This document shows, one piece after another, positions 1 to 10,100 of a stretch of DNA of 64,000 nt (within the stretch, counting starts at the first letter, position 1; every line of letters starts with the position of its first letter). Made by a program: the position numbers and the translations under genes. The notes beneath the pieces were generated by a model. That model made no database searches. It had not been told where the DNA came from and was given only the letters and a program-made list of their open reading frames with translations. The DNA comes from Ohtaekwangia sp036786105 (GTDB lineage Bacteria; Bacteroidota; Bacteroidia; Cytophagales; Cyclobacteriaceae), in assembly GCF_036786105.1 (NCBI RefSeq), contig NZ_DAIQRQ010000007.1, positions 1 to 64,000 of the forward strand. Reading direction: 5' to 3'.

Positions 1-40
1 TCTGTATGTATCTGCGAAATTCTGTGAGTTCTGTGGGAAA
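1..40. repeat. Partial CACAGA-family intergenic repeat
   Basis: The window opens inside one arm of a dispersed repeat. It contains TTCTGTGAGTTCTGTGGGAA, nearly identical to the right arm of the complete palindrome at 21444-21518. The left arm would lie outside the window. Other members are at 45102-45291 and 63716-63767. Confidence 0.65.
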
Positions 41-145
41 TAAAACTGTATTTCATCGGCGAATATTGGCGATTTCTGCGGGAGACAGCTATTTTTTTTA
101 TTGCATATAAATACGATACTTGTAATACTAACCGAATGATACTTT

Positions 146-1045
146 ATGCAAAAAATTTATCTCAGTGATGCCGGACCGAAAGTTTCTCCTGCCGTTTATG
201 GCTTTTACCGTTGGGATTCAGAAGCGGAGAACAATGCTGCATCGATGGAAAAGATTGTAAACCTCTGTCTTGAGCTGGATATCAACACGTTCGACCATGC
301 CGATATCTATGGATCGTCTCGCTGCGAGGAATTATTTGGTCAGGTTATCAGCCAGAAATCGTTTAAGCGCGAAGACCTCGTGCTCTTTACCAAGTGCGGA
401 CTACGTGTGCCTCATGCTGCCGACAGCAGTGTGCGGGTAAAGCATTACGATACCTCAGCACAGCACATCACCAGGAGTGTAGAAAATTCTCTGAAGAGAC
501 TTCGCACAGACTATATCGATATATTTCTGCTCGACCATCTCGATCCGATCTCCAACCTGGAAGAGACGGCCATTGCACTTGAGAAACTTAAAAAATCAGG
601 GAAGGTCAACAATATAGGTGTAGCGAACTTCTCGGTATTTCAACACCAGTTGCTGGCGTCATACCTTCATACGCCGATTGTAACGCATCATCTTGAATTT
701 AACCTGTTGAATACGGCTGCACTCGATAACGGTCAACTCGACTATATCAAGCAGCGCTATATGCGCCCGCTGGTATCGGCACCAGTTGCCAGTGGCCGAA
801 TTGCTACCGGCACAGACGAACAGGCCGTACGCGTGCGCAGGAAACTTCAGGAAGCAGCTGCGAAATACGGTGTTGATATAGAGTCCGTGGCAGTAGCATG
901 GCTGATCAAACTGGGAGCTCTCCCATTGATCGGTACACGCGATGAACAACGCATTCGTAATATTGCAAACGCCTTCAATATTCAACTTGATCACCAGGAT
1001 TGGTATGAATTATATACCGCCTCTCGCGGTGAAATCCAGGAGTAA
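146..1045 (+). CDS. Aldo/keto reductase (YdhF-like)
   Basis: A 299-residue cytoplasmic NAD(P)H-dependent oxidoreductase of the aldo/keto reductase superfamily, which reduces carbonyl groups on small substrates. The catalytic Asp-Tyr region is seen at 'FDHADIYGS' (about residues 50-58). The lysine strand follows at 'LFTKCGL', and 'YIDIFLLDHLDP' matches the conserved strand with the catalytic His. The C-terminal 'PLIGTRDEQRI' matches the cofactor phosphate-binding segment 'xPIxGxxxxxRI'. Length is normal for the E. coli YdhF type. The gene stands alone and is followed by its own terminator, convergent with the histidine kinase. The physiological substrate cannot be inferred. Confidence 0.93.
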   Translation: MQKIYLSDAGPKVSPAVYGFYRWDSEAENNAASMEKIVNLCLELDINTFDHADIYGSSRCEELFGQVISQKSFKREDLVLFTKCGLRVPHAADSSVRVKHYDTSAQHITRSVENSLKRLRTDYIDIFLLDHLDPISNLEETAIALEKLKKSGKVNNIGVANFSVFQHQLLASYLHTPIVTHHLEFNLLNTAALDNGQLDYIKQRYMRPLVSAPVASGRIATGTDEQAVRVRRKLQEAAAKYGVDIESVAVAWLIKLGALPLIGTRDEQRIRNIANAFNIQLDHQDWYELYTASRGEIQE

Positions 1046-1067
1046 TCAATTGTTTACAACAAATATC

Positions 1068-1097
1068 AATGCAGTCTCTAGGCTGCATTTTTATTTT
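1068..1097 (+). terminator. Rho-independent terminator of the aldo/keto reductase gene
   Basis: Arms AATGCAG (1068-1074) and CTGCATT (1083-1089) form a hairpin with an 8-nt loop. It is followed by a T-rich run, TTTATTTT. It lies between convergent genes and touches the stop codon of the kinase on the other strand. Confidence 0.75.
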
Positions 1098-2257
1098 ACT
1101 TCGCTGTGTTCTGTTGGTAAATAGATATGAAATGTAGCACCAGCACCTTCCTTCCCTTCTGCCTGAATAATGCCCTTGTGATTTTCAACAATGCGCTTGC
1201 AGATGGCGAGCCCGATGCCGGACCCGCTATACTCACGCGGGCTGTGGAGTCGCTGAAACGCTTCGAATATTTTCAATTTATATTCTTCATCAAACCCGAT
1301 CCCGTTATCAGCAAATGAAATGTGATGGAATGTTTGTGTAAAGTCTCCCACGTATCCGGGGATGGCATCTGCGCCAACAATCTCTGCACGTATTGTAATG
1401 TGCGGAGGTATATCTTTCCGGGTAAATTTCAAAGCATTAGACAGCAGGTTTGTGAACAGCTGCTCAAACTGGAACACCACTATATTTAGCACGGGCAGTT
1501 TATCGGACTCAATCACGGCATGTTTTTCTTGAATGGTTTCTTCCAGGTCTTTCATCACATCGGCCAGTATCTTGTTCAGGTCGGTGGGTGTAAACGATAC
1601 CTCTTGTGTACTGGTGCGTGAATATGTTAACAGATCATCGATCAGCGTTTGCATGTGAGAGGCCGTGGAGATAATGCGTTCGATATACTCGTTGCCTTTT
1701 CCGGACAAATTATTTTTTTCAGTTTCCTGTATGCGGGCAATGAATGATCGTATCTTCCTCAAGGGAGCCTGCAGGTCGTGGCTTGCGGCATACGCGAATG
1801 ACGACAACTCCTGATTCATACGCTCCAGGTCTGCATTCTTCTCAGCGAGTTTGGTCTCTGCTTCTTTTCGTTCAGTAAGATCACGCGTTACTTTGGTGAA
1901 GCCTATCACGCGGCCATCGTCACTATGAAGAGCGGTGAGGATAATGCTTCCCCAAAACAAACTGCCGTCTTTGCGCACACGCCAGCCTTCATAGGCGGCA
2001 CGTCCGTTTACTTCTGCTTCATGAATCAGCCGCTCGGGTAATTTTTCGCGTCTGTCACTTTCAAGGTAGAAAATATGCAGGCTTTTGCCGATCGCTTCCT
2101 GCGCTGTATATCCTTTCAGCGCTTCAGCGCCTTTATTCCAATTTATAATAATTCCGTTGGTATCGAGCAGAATAATAGCATAATCCTGTATTTCAGCAAT
2201 CATTCTCTCGAGGTATATATCCTGCACGTAGTTGAGTGTAGCTGCTTTTTGCGCCAT
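1091..2257 (-). CDS. PAS domain sensor histidine kinase
   Basis: A 388-residue soluble sensor kinase, with the start at 2257 chosen because 'MAQKAATLNY' leads straight into the PAS domain and the upstream in-frame extension looks non-coding. PAS spans about residues 18-130 with PAC motif 'GFTKVTRDLTERK'. HisKA follows with phospho-acceptor H160 in 'AASHDLQAPLRKI'. The HATPase_c domain shows N box 'NLLSNALKF', G1 'FADNGIGFD' and G2 'SGSGIGLAI'. There are no membrane helices, so it should sense an internal or diffusible signal such as redox state or a ligand. No response regulator is adjacent, so it is an orphan kinase and its partner is unknown. Confidence 0.93.
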   Translation of the reverse strand: MAQKAATLNYVQDIYLERMIAEIQDYAIILLDTNGIIINWNKGAEALKGYTAQEAIGKSLHIFYLESDRREKLPERLIHEAEVNGRAAYEGWRVRKDGSLFWGSIILTALHSDDGRVIGFTKVTRDLTERKEAETKLAEKNADLERMNQELSSFAYAASHDLQAPLRKIRSFIARIQETEKNNLSGKGNEYIERIISTASHMQTLIDDLLTYSRTSTQEVSFTPTDLNKILADVMKDLEETIQEKHAVIESDKLPVLNIVVFQFEQLFTNLLSNALKFTRKDIPPHITIRAEIVGADAIPGYVGDFTQTFHHISFADNGIGFDEEYKLKIFEAFQRLHSPREYSGSGIGLAICKRIVENHKGIIQAEGKEGAGATFHIYLPTEHSEVK

Positions 2258-2453
2258 GACAGAGATTAGAGATAGATTAAAATATGAAAAAAAACGTTGG
2301 CATGAAAAGCCGACCTGTGTATTCATTGGAACGGGAGAAGGCAAACGGGCAAATGGCTGCCAGGAACACTTTCCAGGTAGCAGGAACATGCAACAAGCGG
2401 AATGCGCGTAAAAGACTGTGCCAGGCAGTTGCTTCCATGCACAATACTAAACG

Positions 2454-2480
2454 AAAAAGCCAGGCGATGAACCTGGCTTT
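2454..2480 (-). terminator. Terminator of the cold-shock gene
   Basis: On the minus strand, AAAGCCAGG pairs with CCTGGCTTT around a 7-nt loop and runs into a T tract (the A run at 2454-2458 on the plus strand). It lies about 20 bp beyond the stop codon of the cold-shock gene, a standard intrinsic terminator position. Confidence 0.85.
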
Positions 2481-2501
2481 AACGTATACGGTGATTCTGT
2501 T

Positions 2502-2699
2502 TTAGTTTGCTAACCGAACGTTAACGGCATTAACGCCTTTTTTGCCTTGCTGAAGCTCGAACGTCACCACATCGTTTTGACGGATTGAGTCAACAAGCAG
2601 TCCGGAAATATGTACAAAATAATCTTGTCCCGTTGCTGTTTCCTTGATAAAACCAAATCCTTTGGCTTCATTGAAAAATTTTACTGTTCCTTCTTTCAT
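2502..2699 (-). CDS. Cold-shock protein (CspA family)
   Basis: A 65-residue single cold-shock domain that binds single-stranded RNA/DNA and melts RNA secondary structure. RNP1 is seen as 'KGFGFI' and RNP2 as 'YFVHIS', both intact, and 'MKEGTVKFFNEAKGFG' is a classic N terminus. The start at 2699 is preferred over the in-frame Met 8 codons upstream, because family members begin MxxGTVKFF. It is transcribed divergently from the DEAD-box helicase RhlE. The two share a 212-bp promoter region and act on the same substrate (structured RNA), suggesting a cold or RNA-remodelling pair. Confidence 0.96.
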   Translation of the reverse strand: MKEGTVKFFNEAKGFGFIKETATGQDYFVHISGLLVDSIRQNDVVTFELQQGKKGVNAVNVRLAN

Positions 2700-2720
2700 T
2701 GAAATTAAAAATAATCGATA

Positions 2721-2728
2721 CAAAGGTA
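2721..2728 (-). promoter_or_regulatory. Bacteroidota -7 box for the cold-shock gene
   Basis: The minus strand reads TACCTTTG, matching TAnnTTTG, 21 bp upstream of the ATG. No clear -33 TTG element is visible. The implied leader is short (about 15 nt), unlike the long cspA leader of E. coli. Confidence 0.5.
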
Positions 2729-2804
2729 AGAGATAAATTCAGTTACCATACACCTTTTGGGGTGCCGAACAGGAATTAAACGACAAAGTATCGAACTAAT
2801 TGCT

Positions 2805-2812
2805 TAATTTTG
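2805..2812 (+). promoter_or_regulatory. Bacteroidota -7 box for rhlE
   Basis: TAATTTTG matches TAnnTTTG and lies 99 bp before the helicase ATG. The implied leader of about 90 nt contains a small hairpin at 2859-2881 (CAGAA...TTCTG around an A-rich loop). This could tune translation of an RNA helicase, but that is inference. Confidence 0.45.
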
Positions 2813-2911
2813 CGCTTCTTTCTAAGACTTCCCTTAAAAATTAGTTGCCAGATAGCTTCAGAAAGGGCAAAAAGCCTTCTGCGCCCCGTGCAAATACGAT
2901 AATTATTAACA

Positions 2912-4180
2912 ATGACATTTGAAAATCTGAATCTTATAGAGCCGTTGTTGCGTGCTCTCAAATCCGAAGGATACACCCAGCCCACACCCATCCAGGCGCA
3001 AGCCATTCCGGTTCTGCTACAGCGAAAAGATTTATTAGGCTGTGCACAGACCGGTACAGGTAAAACAGCAGCCTTCGCGTTACCCATCCTGCAGTTACTA
3101 CATACCGATGAGCTGTATGTGAAAGGCCCTGCAGGCATAAAGGCCCTGATCCTCACGCCAACCCGCGAACTTGCTGTGCAAATAGGTGAAAGCTTTGCGG
3201 CGTATGGTAAACACCTGCGATTATCGCATACGGTTATTTTTGGAGGTGTATCGCAACGTAACCAAACCGATGCCCTGAAAGCGGGTGTCGATATATTAAT
3301 TGCTACCCCAGGACGATTGCTGGATCTGATGGATCAGCGTTTTGTGAAGCTTCAAAACCTCAAAATGCTGGTGCTCGATGAGGCTGACCGTATGCTCGAC
3401 ATGGGCTTTATACATGATGTGAAGAAAGTGATCGCGCGCATTCCTGCGAAACGTCAAACGATATTCTTCTCGGCCACCATGCCGCCTGAGATCGCTTCGC
3501 TTGCCAATACCATTCTTACCAATCCGGTAAAAGTAGAGGTAACGCCTGTTTCCTCTACCGCCAACACCATAAAGCAGTCGGTATACTTTGTAGAGAAGAA
3601 CAACAAACGCAAGCTGCTCAACCTGTTGTTACAGGATAAATCCATCAGCACGGCCCTGGTATTTACGCGCACCAAGCATGGAGCCGATCGGGTAGCCCGG
3701 CAGTTAAATGATGCCGGCATTCGCGCAGAAGCCATCCACGGTAACAAATCGCAGGGAGCCAGACAGCGTGCCCTTACGAATTTCAAATCGCGTACTATTC
3801 GTGTATTGGTAGCCACAGATATTGCGGCCCGTGGTATAGATGTGGAAGAATTGACCCATGTTATAAACTTCGAGCTTCCCAATGTTCCTGAAACGTATGT
3901 GCACCGCATTGGCCGCACGGGGCGCGCGGGTGCCAACGGAATCTCTATATCGTTCTGCGATGAAGAAGAAAAGGAATTTCTAACCGATATTCAGAAACTG
4001 ATCGGTAAGAAAATACCGGTAGTGCAAGATCATCCCTATCCGCTGCAACGAGCCGGCATGCCTCAGCCGGTTGTCACAAACCGCCAGAACCCCAGTCGTA
4101 CACCATCACAACGCCCCGGCAACGCAGCCCCCGCCGGCGATAAGCCGAAAAAGAAGAAGAAGTGGTATGGGAAAAGATAG
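2912..4180 (+). CDS. rhlE: DEAD-box RNA helicase, RhlE type
   Basis: A 422-residue ATP-dependent RNA helicase with the full motif set: Q motif 'PTPIQAQAIP', Walker A 'AQTGTGKT', 'PTRELA', 'TPGRLLD', 'DEAD', 'SAT', then 'ARGID' and 'HRIGRTGRAG' in the second RecA-like domain. The C terminus from about residue 370 is a Pro/Arg/Lys-rich low-complexity tail ending 'KKKKKWYGKR', typical of RhlE-type helicases and probably RNA-binding. It is likely to act in ribosome assembly or mRNA remodelling, and its divergence from the cold-shock gene supports a cold-adaptation role. The symbol rests on domain architecture, not on a full alignment. Confidence 0.9.
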   Translation: MTFENLNLIEPLLRALKSEGYTQPTPIQAQAIPVLLQRKDLLGCAQTGTGKTAAFALPILQLLHTDELYVKGPAGIKALILTPTRELAVQIGESFAAYGKHLRLSHTVIFGGVSQRNQTDALKAGVDILIATPGRLLDLMDQRFVKLQNLKMLVLDEADRMLDMGFIHDVKKVIARIPAKRQTIFFSATMPPEIASLANTILTNPVKVEVTPVSSTANTIKQSVYFVEKNNKRKLLNLLLQDKSISTALVFTRTKHGADRVARQLNDAGIRAEAIHGNKSQGARQRALTNFKSRTIRVLVATDIAARGIDVEELTHVINFELPNVPETYVHRIGRTGRAGANGISISFCDEEEKEFLTDIQKLIGKKIPVVQDHPYPLQRAGMPQPVVTNRQNPSRTPSQRPGNAAPAGDKPKKKKKWYGKR

Positions 4181-4189
4181 TGAAAGATA

Positions 4190-4308
4190 GTGTTGGAGTG
4201 TTTAAGTGTTGATGTGTTGGAGTTTCTCTCCTGAACTATAGTAGGTGAATTAATATTATTTAGTTTACCTCAACTTCAACACTTCAATACCCAACACTTC
4301 AACACACT
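4190..4308. repeat. GTGTTGGAG-family palindromic repeat between convergent genes
   Basis: The left arm (4190-4223) is built of GTGTTGGAGTG and AAGTGTTGATG segments. The right arm (4267-4308) carries complementary CTTCAACACTTCAA and CCAACACTTCAACACAC segments. The roughly 45-bp AT-rich middle has its own short inverted repeat. It fills the whole space between rhlE and the nuclease gene, so it could fold as a long imperfect hairpin and terminate transcription both ways. Confidence 0.75.
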
Positions 4309-4309
4309 C

Positions 4310-7144
4310 TCAACGTGCGCATATCTCCCGATAATCACAATACGCGCAAACCTTCAGGTCTTCCGTTTGATCGAAGGGTTGTGTGGGGTTGAAGAGTTCG
4401 TGGAGGAGGGTGTGCAGGTGCTGCTCAAATTCCGGTAAGAGAGCCGTTACATCATCCAGGCGATGTTTGCCTAAATACAGGCCATACTCAAAATCATCTT
4501 TGAAAATTTCTTTCCGATTGATAAGTCCGGGTTGAATCTTGATCCGGTTAAGCTCACCGCTGTTGCGCTGCGCATATACCCAGGCATAAAGCATGGCTTG
4601 AAAAGCAGCTTTGTTACGCTTCAGGTCGCGCTTGAAGAGTGAAGCTATATCTTCAAATTTATTTTCGTCCTTACCGGTTTTATAGTCAACAATACGGACG
4701 GTGTTTTCTTTTCGATCAACACGGTCTATCAATCCTCCCAGAATGATGGTAAGTTGTTGCTCACGCTGCGTTACCTGTATAGGGGTAATGAAGTTACGGC
4801 TTTCGAGTAGCTCAATGGTAAAAGGAGCATTCGCTTTATCGTGCGACAATACTTTCAATGCAAACTTCTTTACCATTTCCTTTACTACCAGCTGGCGGCC
4901 ATCGTATTCAAATTTTTTGGTATCGGGCAAATGAAAATGATCGCGGAACGCCAGTTCTATGAGGCGATCGAGCTTGGTGCCCACCTTCTCGAAATGTGCT
5001 TCATTTACCGTCCATGCTCCCGCAGGTGGTTTCACATCCTGGTAGAACAATTCCATTACTTTATGAAATATATTTCCAAAGATGCGGGCATCGGCTTCTT
5101 CTTCTACTTCATCGGGCTCGCGTATTTCAAGTAAATGTTTGAAGTAAAATTTTAACCGGCACTCCAGGTATGTATTGAGTGTAGAGGGCGTAAGCGCTTT
5201 GCCAAAGTAACGTTCCAGTTTTTCGAGTACATCTGTTTTCTTATCGATGGTGATCGGGTTGGCTTCATGCACCTGCACCGGGTTATATAGAATTTTGCGC
5301 TCATACGGCCAGTGCGTTTCATAGATAAGCTGGTATAGATAGCGGCTCATTTCACCGGTGCCGAGCACATCGGGTTCGGTGTTATAGTATAGATCGATTT
5401 TCTCTGCGCGCTGCAACAACCGGTAGAACAGGTAAGCATACATAGCATCCTGGTGTTCTGACGTAGGAAGCTGATACGCCTTGCGGATGTTGTGCGGTAT
5501 ATAAGAACCCTGTCGAGGAGCCGCGGGCCACAGACCTTCGTTCAGTGAAAGGACAATGACGTGGTCAAAGTCCAGGTTACGCGTTTCCAGCACACCCATA
5601 ATCTGCAAACCTTTCAGCGGCTCACCGGTGAAGGGTACCTTCTCTGCGCGCACTATCTGGCGAAACATACGCTGTTGCATGCGCAGTTCCATCGGTTCAC
5701 TGGCAGTGAGCTCTTGCACGCGGGCGAGAATGCGATGAAAGTGAAATGCAAATTCTTTCTCCATCAATCCACCTGCACTGGAATCGGTTGCCAGTTGCTC
5801 TACTACATGAATAAGATAGGAAAGAAAACTTTCTGAAGGCACCAGTTGAAATATAGTTTCCAGCAGATCGTGTTTCTTCTCAAAGAAATCAGGCGATATA
5901 TGTACCTGGTTATTTTTCTGAATAAATGTGCGCCACTGTGCTGCATCTTCTCCCACACGTGCCTTGAGGTAGGGATGATTGAGCAACGCCAGCACATGCC
6001 GGTAGTAAAATTCACCTTTGCGCACGTGCTGGTGAAGATCAAACAGGAAATCGATCAATGAATAAAACGGCGTACTCACCAGGGGAAAACCCATGGTAAC
6101 GTTGATGGACTGCAGCGCAGGCGGCAAGGCATAGAGCACCGGCAACAGCATATTCTCATCGGGCAATACAATTACCGTGCGTTCGTCTGCACCGCTGGCG
6201 GCCAGTGCCCGTACCGTTGCTTCCAGTTGTTGAGCGAGTAATTTTGGCTGCCCGGCTTTCTGCGGAACACCGAGAATAGTGATCTTCTTATCCTGCCCAA
6301 GATATACCGAAGGCTCAGGATTGAACGTGCGACCCAGCACGCTATGTTTTCTGTACTGGCGAAAGAAAGTACCTGCTTCACGATGCGGCTCGTTTACATA
6401 GAAAGCATCTTCATCCCACACGATGCTGGCATGGTGATGCTCTACAAACCACGTCATGATTTTTTCTTCGGCAGCGGTAAGCGCGTTGAAACCTGCAAAT
6501 ATATACTTCATGGAAGATGCAGTCTTTTTACCGGCGGGCATCAGCTTGTCTATATTCTCAGCTACGTGGCGGTGAATCATGCCTGAATAGGCAATCTTCT
6601 CTTCCATTAAATGCTCACGAAACGCGATATATACCGGGTAAAGACTTTGCCACAGCTCCAGAAATTTCTGTTTACTGGCCGATGAACTAAAGTCGATGGT
6701 TTGCCAGAAGGCAATCAAAAATTCTTTTTGTTCTTCGGTGAGGTAATCGAAATATTGATCGAGTTCTTTTTGATTGCTCAGGTCTTTAAACAAACCGGCT
6801 GCAGGCACCAGGTATTTATCCAGCTCATCAAAATCGCGGAGCAGCATTTCTCCCCAGAAGTAAAAATGATCAAGGTTTTCTTCCGAATGGGTAACGCGTT
6901 TAAATACCCGGTATAGCGCTACGACCAGCGAAAGTTTATCAGCTTCTTTCAGGTCGGAGAACGACCCTATAAATTCTTCAATGCTTACGATGGCGGGCGA
7001 CCATCGCGGTGTATCGAGATTTTCGGCCAGTGCTTTCTTAAAATATAGTGAAGCTCTTCGGTTCGGGAAGATCACAGTAAGATTATCCCAATCTGTATGT
7101 TGCTGGCGTATGGTATCGGCTATTTCCTGTATAAATGTTCTCAT
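4310..7144 (-). CDS. AddB-like PD-(D/E)XK nuclease subunit
   Basis: A 944-residue protein resembling the AddB/RexB subunit of double-strand-break repair helicase-nucleases. The C-terminal nuclease core shows 'GLIDRVD' and 'RIVDYKTG', the D...DxK pattern of the RecB-like PD-(D/E)XK fold. A Cys in 'YLECRLKFYF' and three in 'CAYCDYREIC' at the extreme C terminus match the AddB iron-sulfur cluster ligands. The N terminus ('VIFPNRRASLYFKK') has the helicase-like fold but no GxGKS/T Walker A, so ATP hydrolysis by this subunit is unlikely. It overlaps the upstream AddA-like gene by 4 nt (ATGA), so the two are translationally coupled. Confidence 0.88.
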   Translation of the reverse strand: MRTFIQEIADTIRQQHTDWDNLTVIFPNRRASLYFKKALAENLDTPRWSPAIVSIEEFIGSFSDLKEADKLSLVVALYRVFKRVTHSEENLDHFYFWGEMLLRDFDELDKYLVPAAGLFKDLSNQKELDQYFDYLTEEQKEFLIAFWQTIDFSSSASKQKFLELWQSLYPVYIAFREHLMEEKIAYSGMIHRHVAENIDKLMPAGKKTASSMKYIFAGFNALTAAEEKIMTWFVEHHHASIVWDEDAFYVNEPHREAGTFFRQYRKHSVLGRTFNPEPSVYLGQDKKITILGVPQKAGQPKLLAQQLEATVRALAASGADERTVIVLPDENMLLPVLYALPPALQSINVTMGFPLVSTPFYSLIDFLFDLHQHVRKGEFYYRHVLALLNHPYLKARVGEDAAQWRTFIQKNNQVHISPDFFEKKHDLLETIFQLVPSESFLSYLIHVVEQLATDSSAGGLMEKEFAFHFHRILARVQELTASEPMELRMQQRMFRQIVRAEKVPFTGEPLKGLQIMGVLETRNLDFDHVIVLSLNEGLWPAAPRQGSYIPHNIRKAYQLPTSEHQDAMYAYLFYRLLQRAEKIDLYYNTEPDVLGTGEMSRYLYQLIYETHWPYERKILYNPVQVHEANPITIDKKTDVLEKLERYFGKALTPSTLNTYLECRLKFYFKHLLEIREPDEVEEEADARIFGNIFHKVMELFYQDVKPPAGAWTVNEAHFEKVGTKLDRLIELAFRDHFHLPDTKKFEYDGRQLVVKEMVKKFALKVLSHDKANAPFTIELLESRNFITPIQVTQREQQLTIILGGLIDRVDRKENTVRIVDYKTGKDENKFEDIASLFKRDLKRNKAAFQAMLYAWVYAQRNSGELNRIKIQPGLINRKEIFKDDFEYGLYLGKHRLDDVTALLPEFEQHLHTLLHELFNPTQPFDQTEDLKVCAYCDYREICAR

Positions 7145-10100
7145 ACTGCTTTACACTCCCGCTCGTTTACATATACCAGAAATCCTTTTACTTCGCTTAC
7201 GCCCATGGTTTGTAGTATGGCTATATATTCTTTAATCTGTTGTTCGTCTTCCTGTTTGGGGGCACCGGTTTTATAGTCGATCAGCCACGCGCGGTTATCA
7301 AGTATAGCCATGCGATCTATTCTGCGTTCGCCACCCGGCACAAGCAACGAAGCTTCGCGTTTGAGTGATGCTTCCGGAGAAAATGCGTCTTGCAGTTTGG
7401 GATGCGTAACGATCCATTGCACCGACTCTTCAATCTGTGCACGCTCATCATGCTGGATCATTCCTTCCTTCACCGCTTGCTCCAGGGTAATGGCTACATC
7501 CGCTGCGGTTTTTATCCGTGCCATCAGCGCATGCAGAAATATACCATAGTTGATTTTCTTGCGCTTTGCCGTTTGCTCGAAGAACTCTTTGCCACGCGTT
7601 CGTATCTGCAGTCGCTCGCGCCACGGGGTAATTGAGTAACTTTTCAACACCAGCGATTCTTCCGTTTTGCCTGCTATATTTTCTGGATCAATGGCGCCTA
7701 TCGTCAGGGCTTTCTTTTCAGCACTCCAGTACGGCAGCAACGTATCGCTGCTTTCTATGGCTCGCATGGTAAGCTTGCCTACGTGATTTATAGATCCTGA
7801 TTTGGCGAGTGGCGATAGTGCGATCAGTCCATGTTCGGCACGGGTAAACGCTACATACAGCAGGTTGAGATTGTCGAGGTATATGCGCTTGCGTTCTTCG
7901 GTATAATAATCTTTAAAGGTTGTGTTCTCCAGCTTGCTGCTATATTTCAAAGGCAGATATCCTATATCTTTAAACAACGGCTCGTCTGAGCGGCACCAGA
8001 GTATAGGCGATTTCATGGGAGGGTGATTGAGCTCCCAATGCAGGAACGGAATAACGACATACCGGAACTGCAATCCTTTAGACTTATGTATGGTAATGAT
8101 CTGTGCAGCATCTACACCTCCCGCTACCTGTATGGATTTTTTATGTTTATTCTCTTCCCACCATTGTAAAAATGAAGCGAGATCGCTTTTCTCGCGCATG
8201 CCAAATTCCAGCACCACATCCTGGAATGCCTGCAGGTATGCGATCTCCGTAGAGAGCTTGCCGAGATTAAAGATATGAATGAGATTTTCTACCAGTTCCA
8301 CCAGGGGCAGCGCTGCCAGTACATCCTCCTGCGCAGTAAACGGAGGAGGCACGAGCCTGGCAAAGTCTTTTGTTTTACTCCGCGAAAATAGTTGGTGAAG
8401 ATTCGGGAACGCTTGCTGCGGCCACAGCTTTTGATACTCGTACGACAGCTGTGCACGGGCAATGAGATTGCGCGGATCTTCCAGCAGGCGCATGGCATTG
8501 ATTAACACCACTACGGAAGCTGACTGATCAAGGCGAAGCGATTCATTGGAGACAACATCGTATTTATACCCCGGCTTTGCCTCTGGCGATGACCGATACT
8601 GCATAAAGTATTGCGCGATCATTTGCCCTTCACTGTTGTCGCGCACCAGGAAGGCTATATCCCGCAGGGCTATACCGTTGGCTTGTAATTCTTCCAGTTG
8701 TCGCGGCAGTTGTTCAAGGGCAAGGTCTTCAAATTTTACTGCAGACTTATCGGCTGTGTCACCGTTCGCTGGTAAAGATGCTTCTGCACTATCAATAAAC
8801 TGAATGGAAATATAGCCTTTGTCAGGATGGCGGAATAACTTCTGAGCAGCATCCTGGTAAGATTCCTGCGGAAAGGTAGTGCCCGTTTCTTTACCGATAA
8901 TCGCAGCGGCAGCGTCAAACAAGGCGTTGTTAAATGTTACTACATTGCCGGCACTGCGGTAGTTGGTATCCAGCGGAAAGATATCGATCATCGGTATACC
9001 TATATCTTCCTTTACTTTCTCCTGTAATATATTCAGATCGCCACCGCGCCAGCGATAAATAGATTGTTTGATGTCGCCAACAATAAGGCTCCTGTAATTT
9101 TGAGATATACCGTTCTTAACCAGCGGTAATAAATTCTTCCACTGAAAACCCGATGTATCCTGAAACTCATCAATAAGAAAGTGACGATAGAACGATCCTA
9201 CTTTTTCATAAATAAATGAAGTATCCTGGTCTTGCATAACCCCGCGCAAAAACTGGGGAGCGTCAGACAACAACATCAGGTTGTTCTCGCGGAGGTACTC
9301 GCGCAACGTCTTCGATATATCTGAAAGCAACCCAAATACATACAGGTTGCGCAATGCCTGTTCTGCCGAGTAATACGATACCTGTTGCTGTTCAATAAAT
9401 TCTACCAGTGTTGCCAGTTCCGAACGCCATTGTTGCTCGGCCTTCGATACAATCAGTGCTGCATGGCTGTTCTTGGGTGCAGGCCACTCCGTGGAATCGT
9501 TGAGCATGTTCATCACCCGCATGCCCGGAAGTTTGATTTCTTCTTCGAGGCCGGCTATATACGAATATATACTTCCGCTCTTGCCATACTTGAAATCGGT
9601 AATGGAAAGATTATGTGCATGAAAATCTTTCAGCAGGTTGCGTGAAGTTTGCTGCACCTGGCTCTCGAACTGTTTTACTACCTGCTGCAGTTTTATACGA
9701 ACGCTTTTGAAGAACTCTTTGTTCTCCGTGATGCGCAGCACCTGGTCTTCAATGGCCTTGAACTCTTCCTTGAAAATCTCTTTCGAAAAATCGAGGAGGG
9801 CCGAGCGTATATCCCAGTCTTTACCTTCTACCAATCGCTCCAGCGAAAATTCCAGCACCCATCCACGCAGTTCTTCGTCATCCGAAAGATTATCCATTAC
9901 CTGGTCGATTACTTCTTCCAGCACCAGGTCGTTGTCTACTTCGAGACGAAAATTACCCAACAGATTAGTCTCGCGGGTAAAGGAGCGTATCACACGTTGA
10001 AAGAATGCATCGATCGTGCTGACCGAGAACTGCGAGTAGTGATGAAGAATAAGCGAGAGCACCTCACGGCTGCGATCGGCAAACTGTTTCGGCGTAAAGC

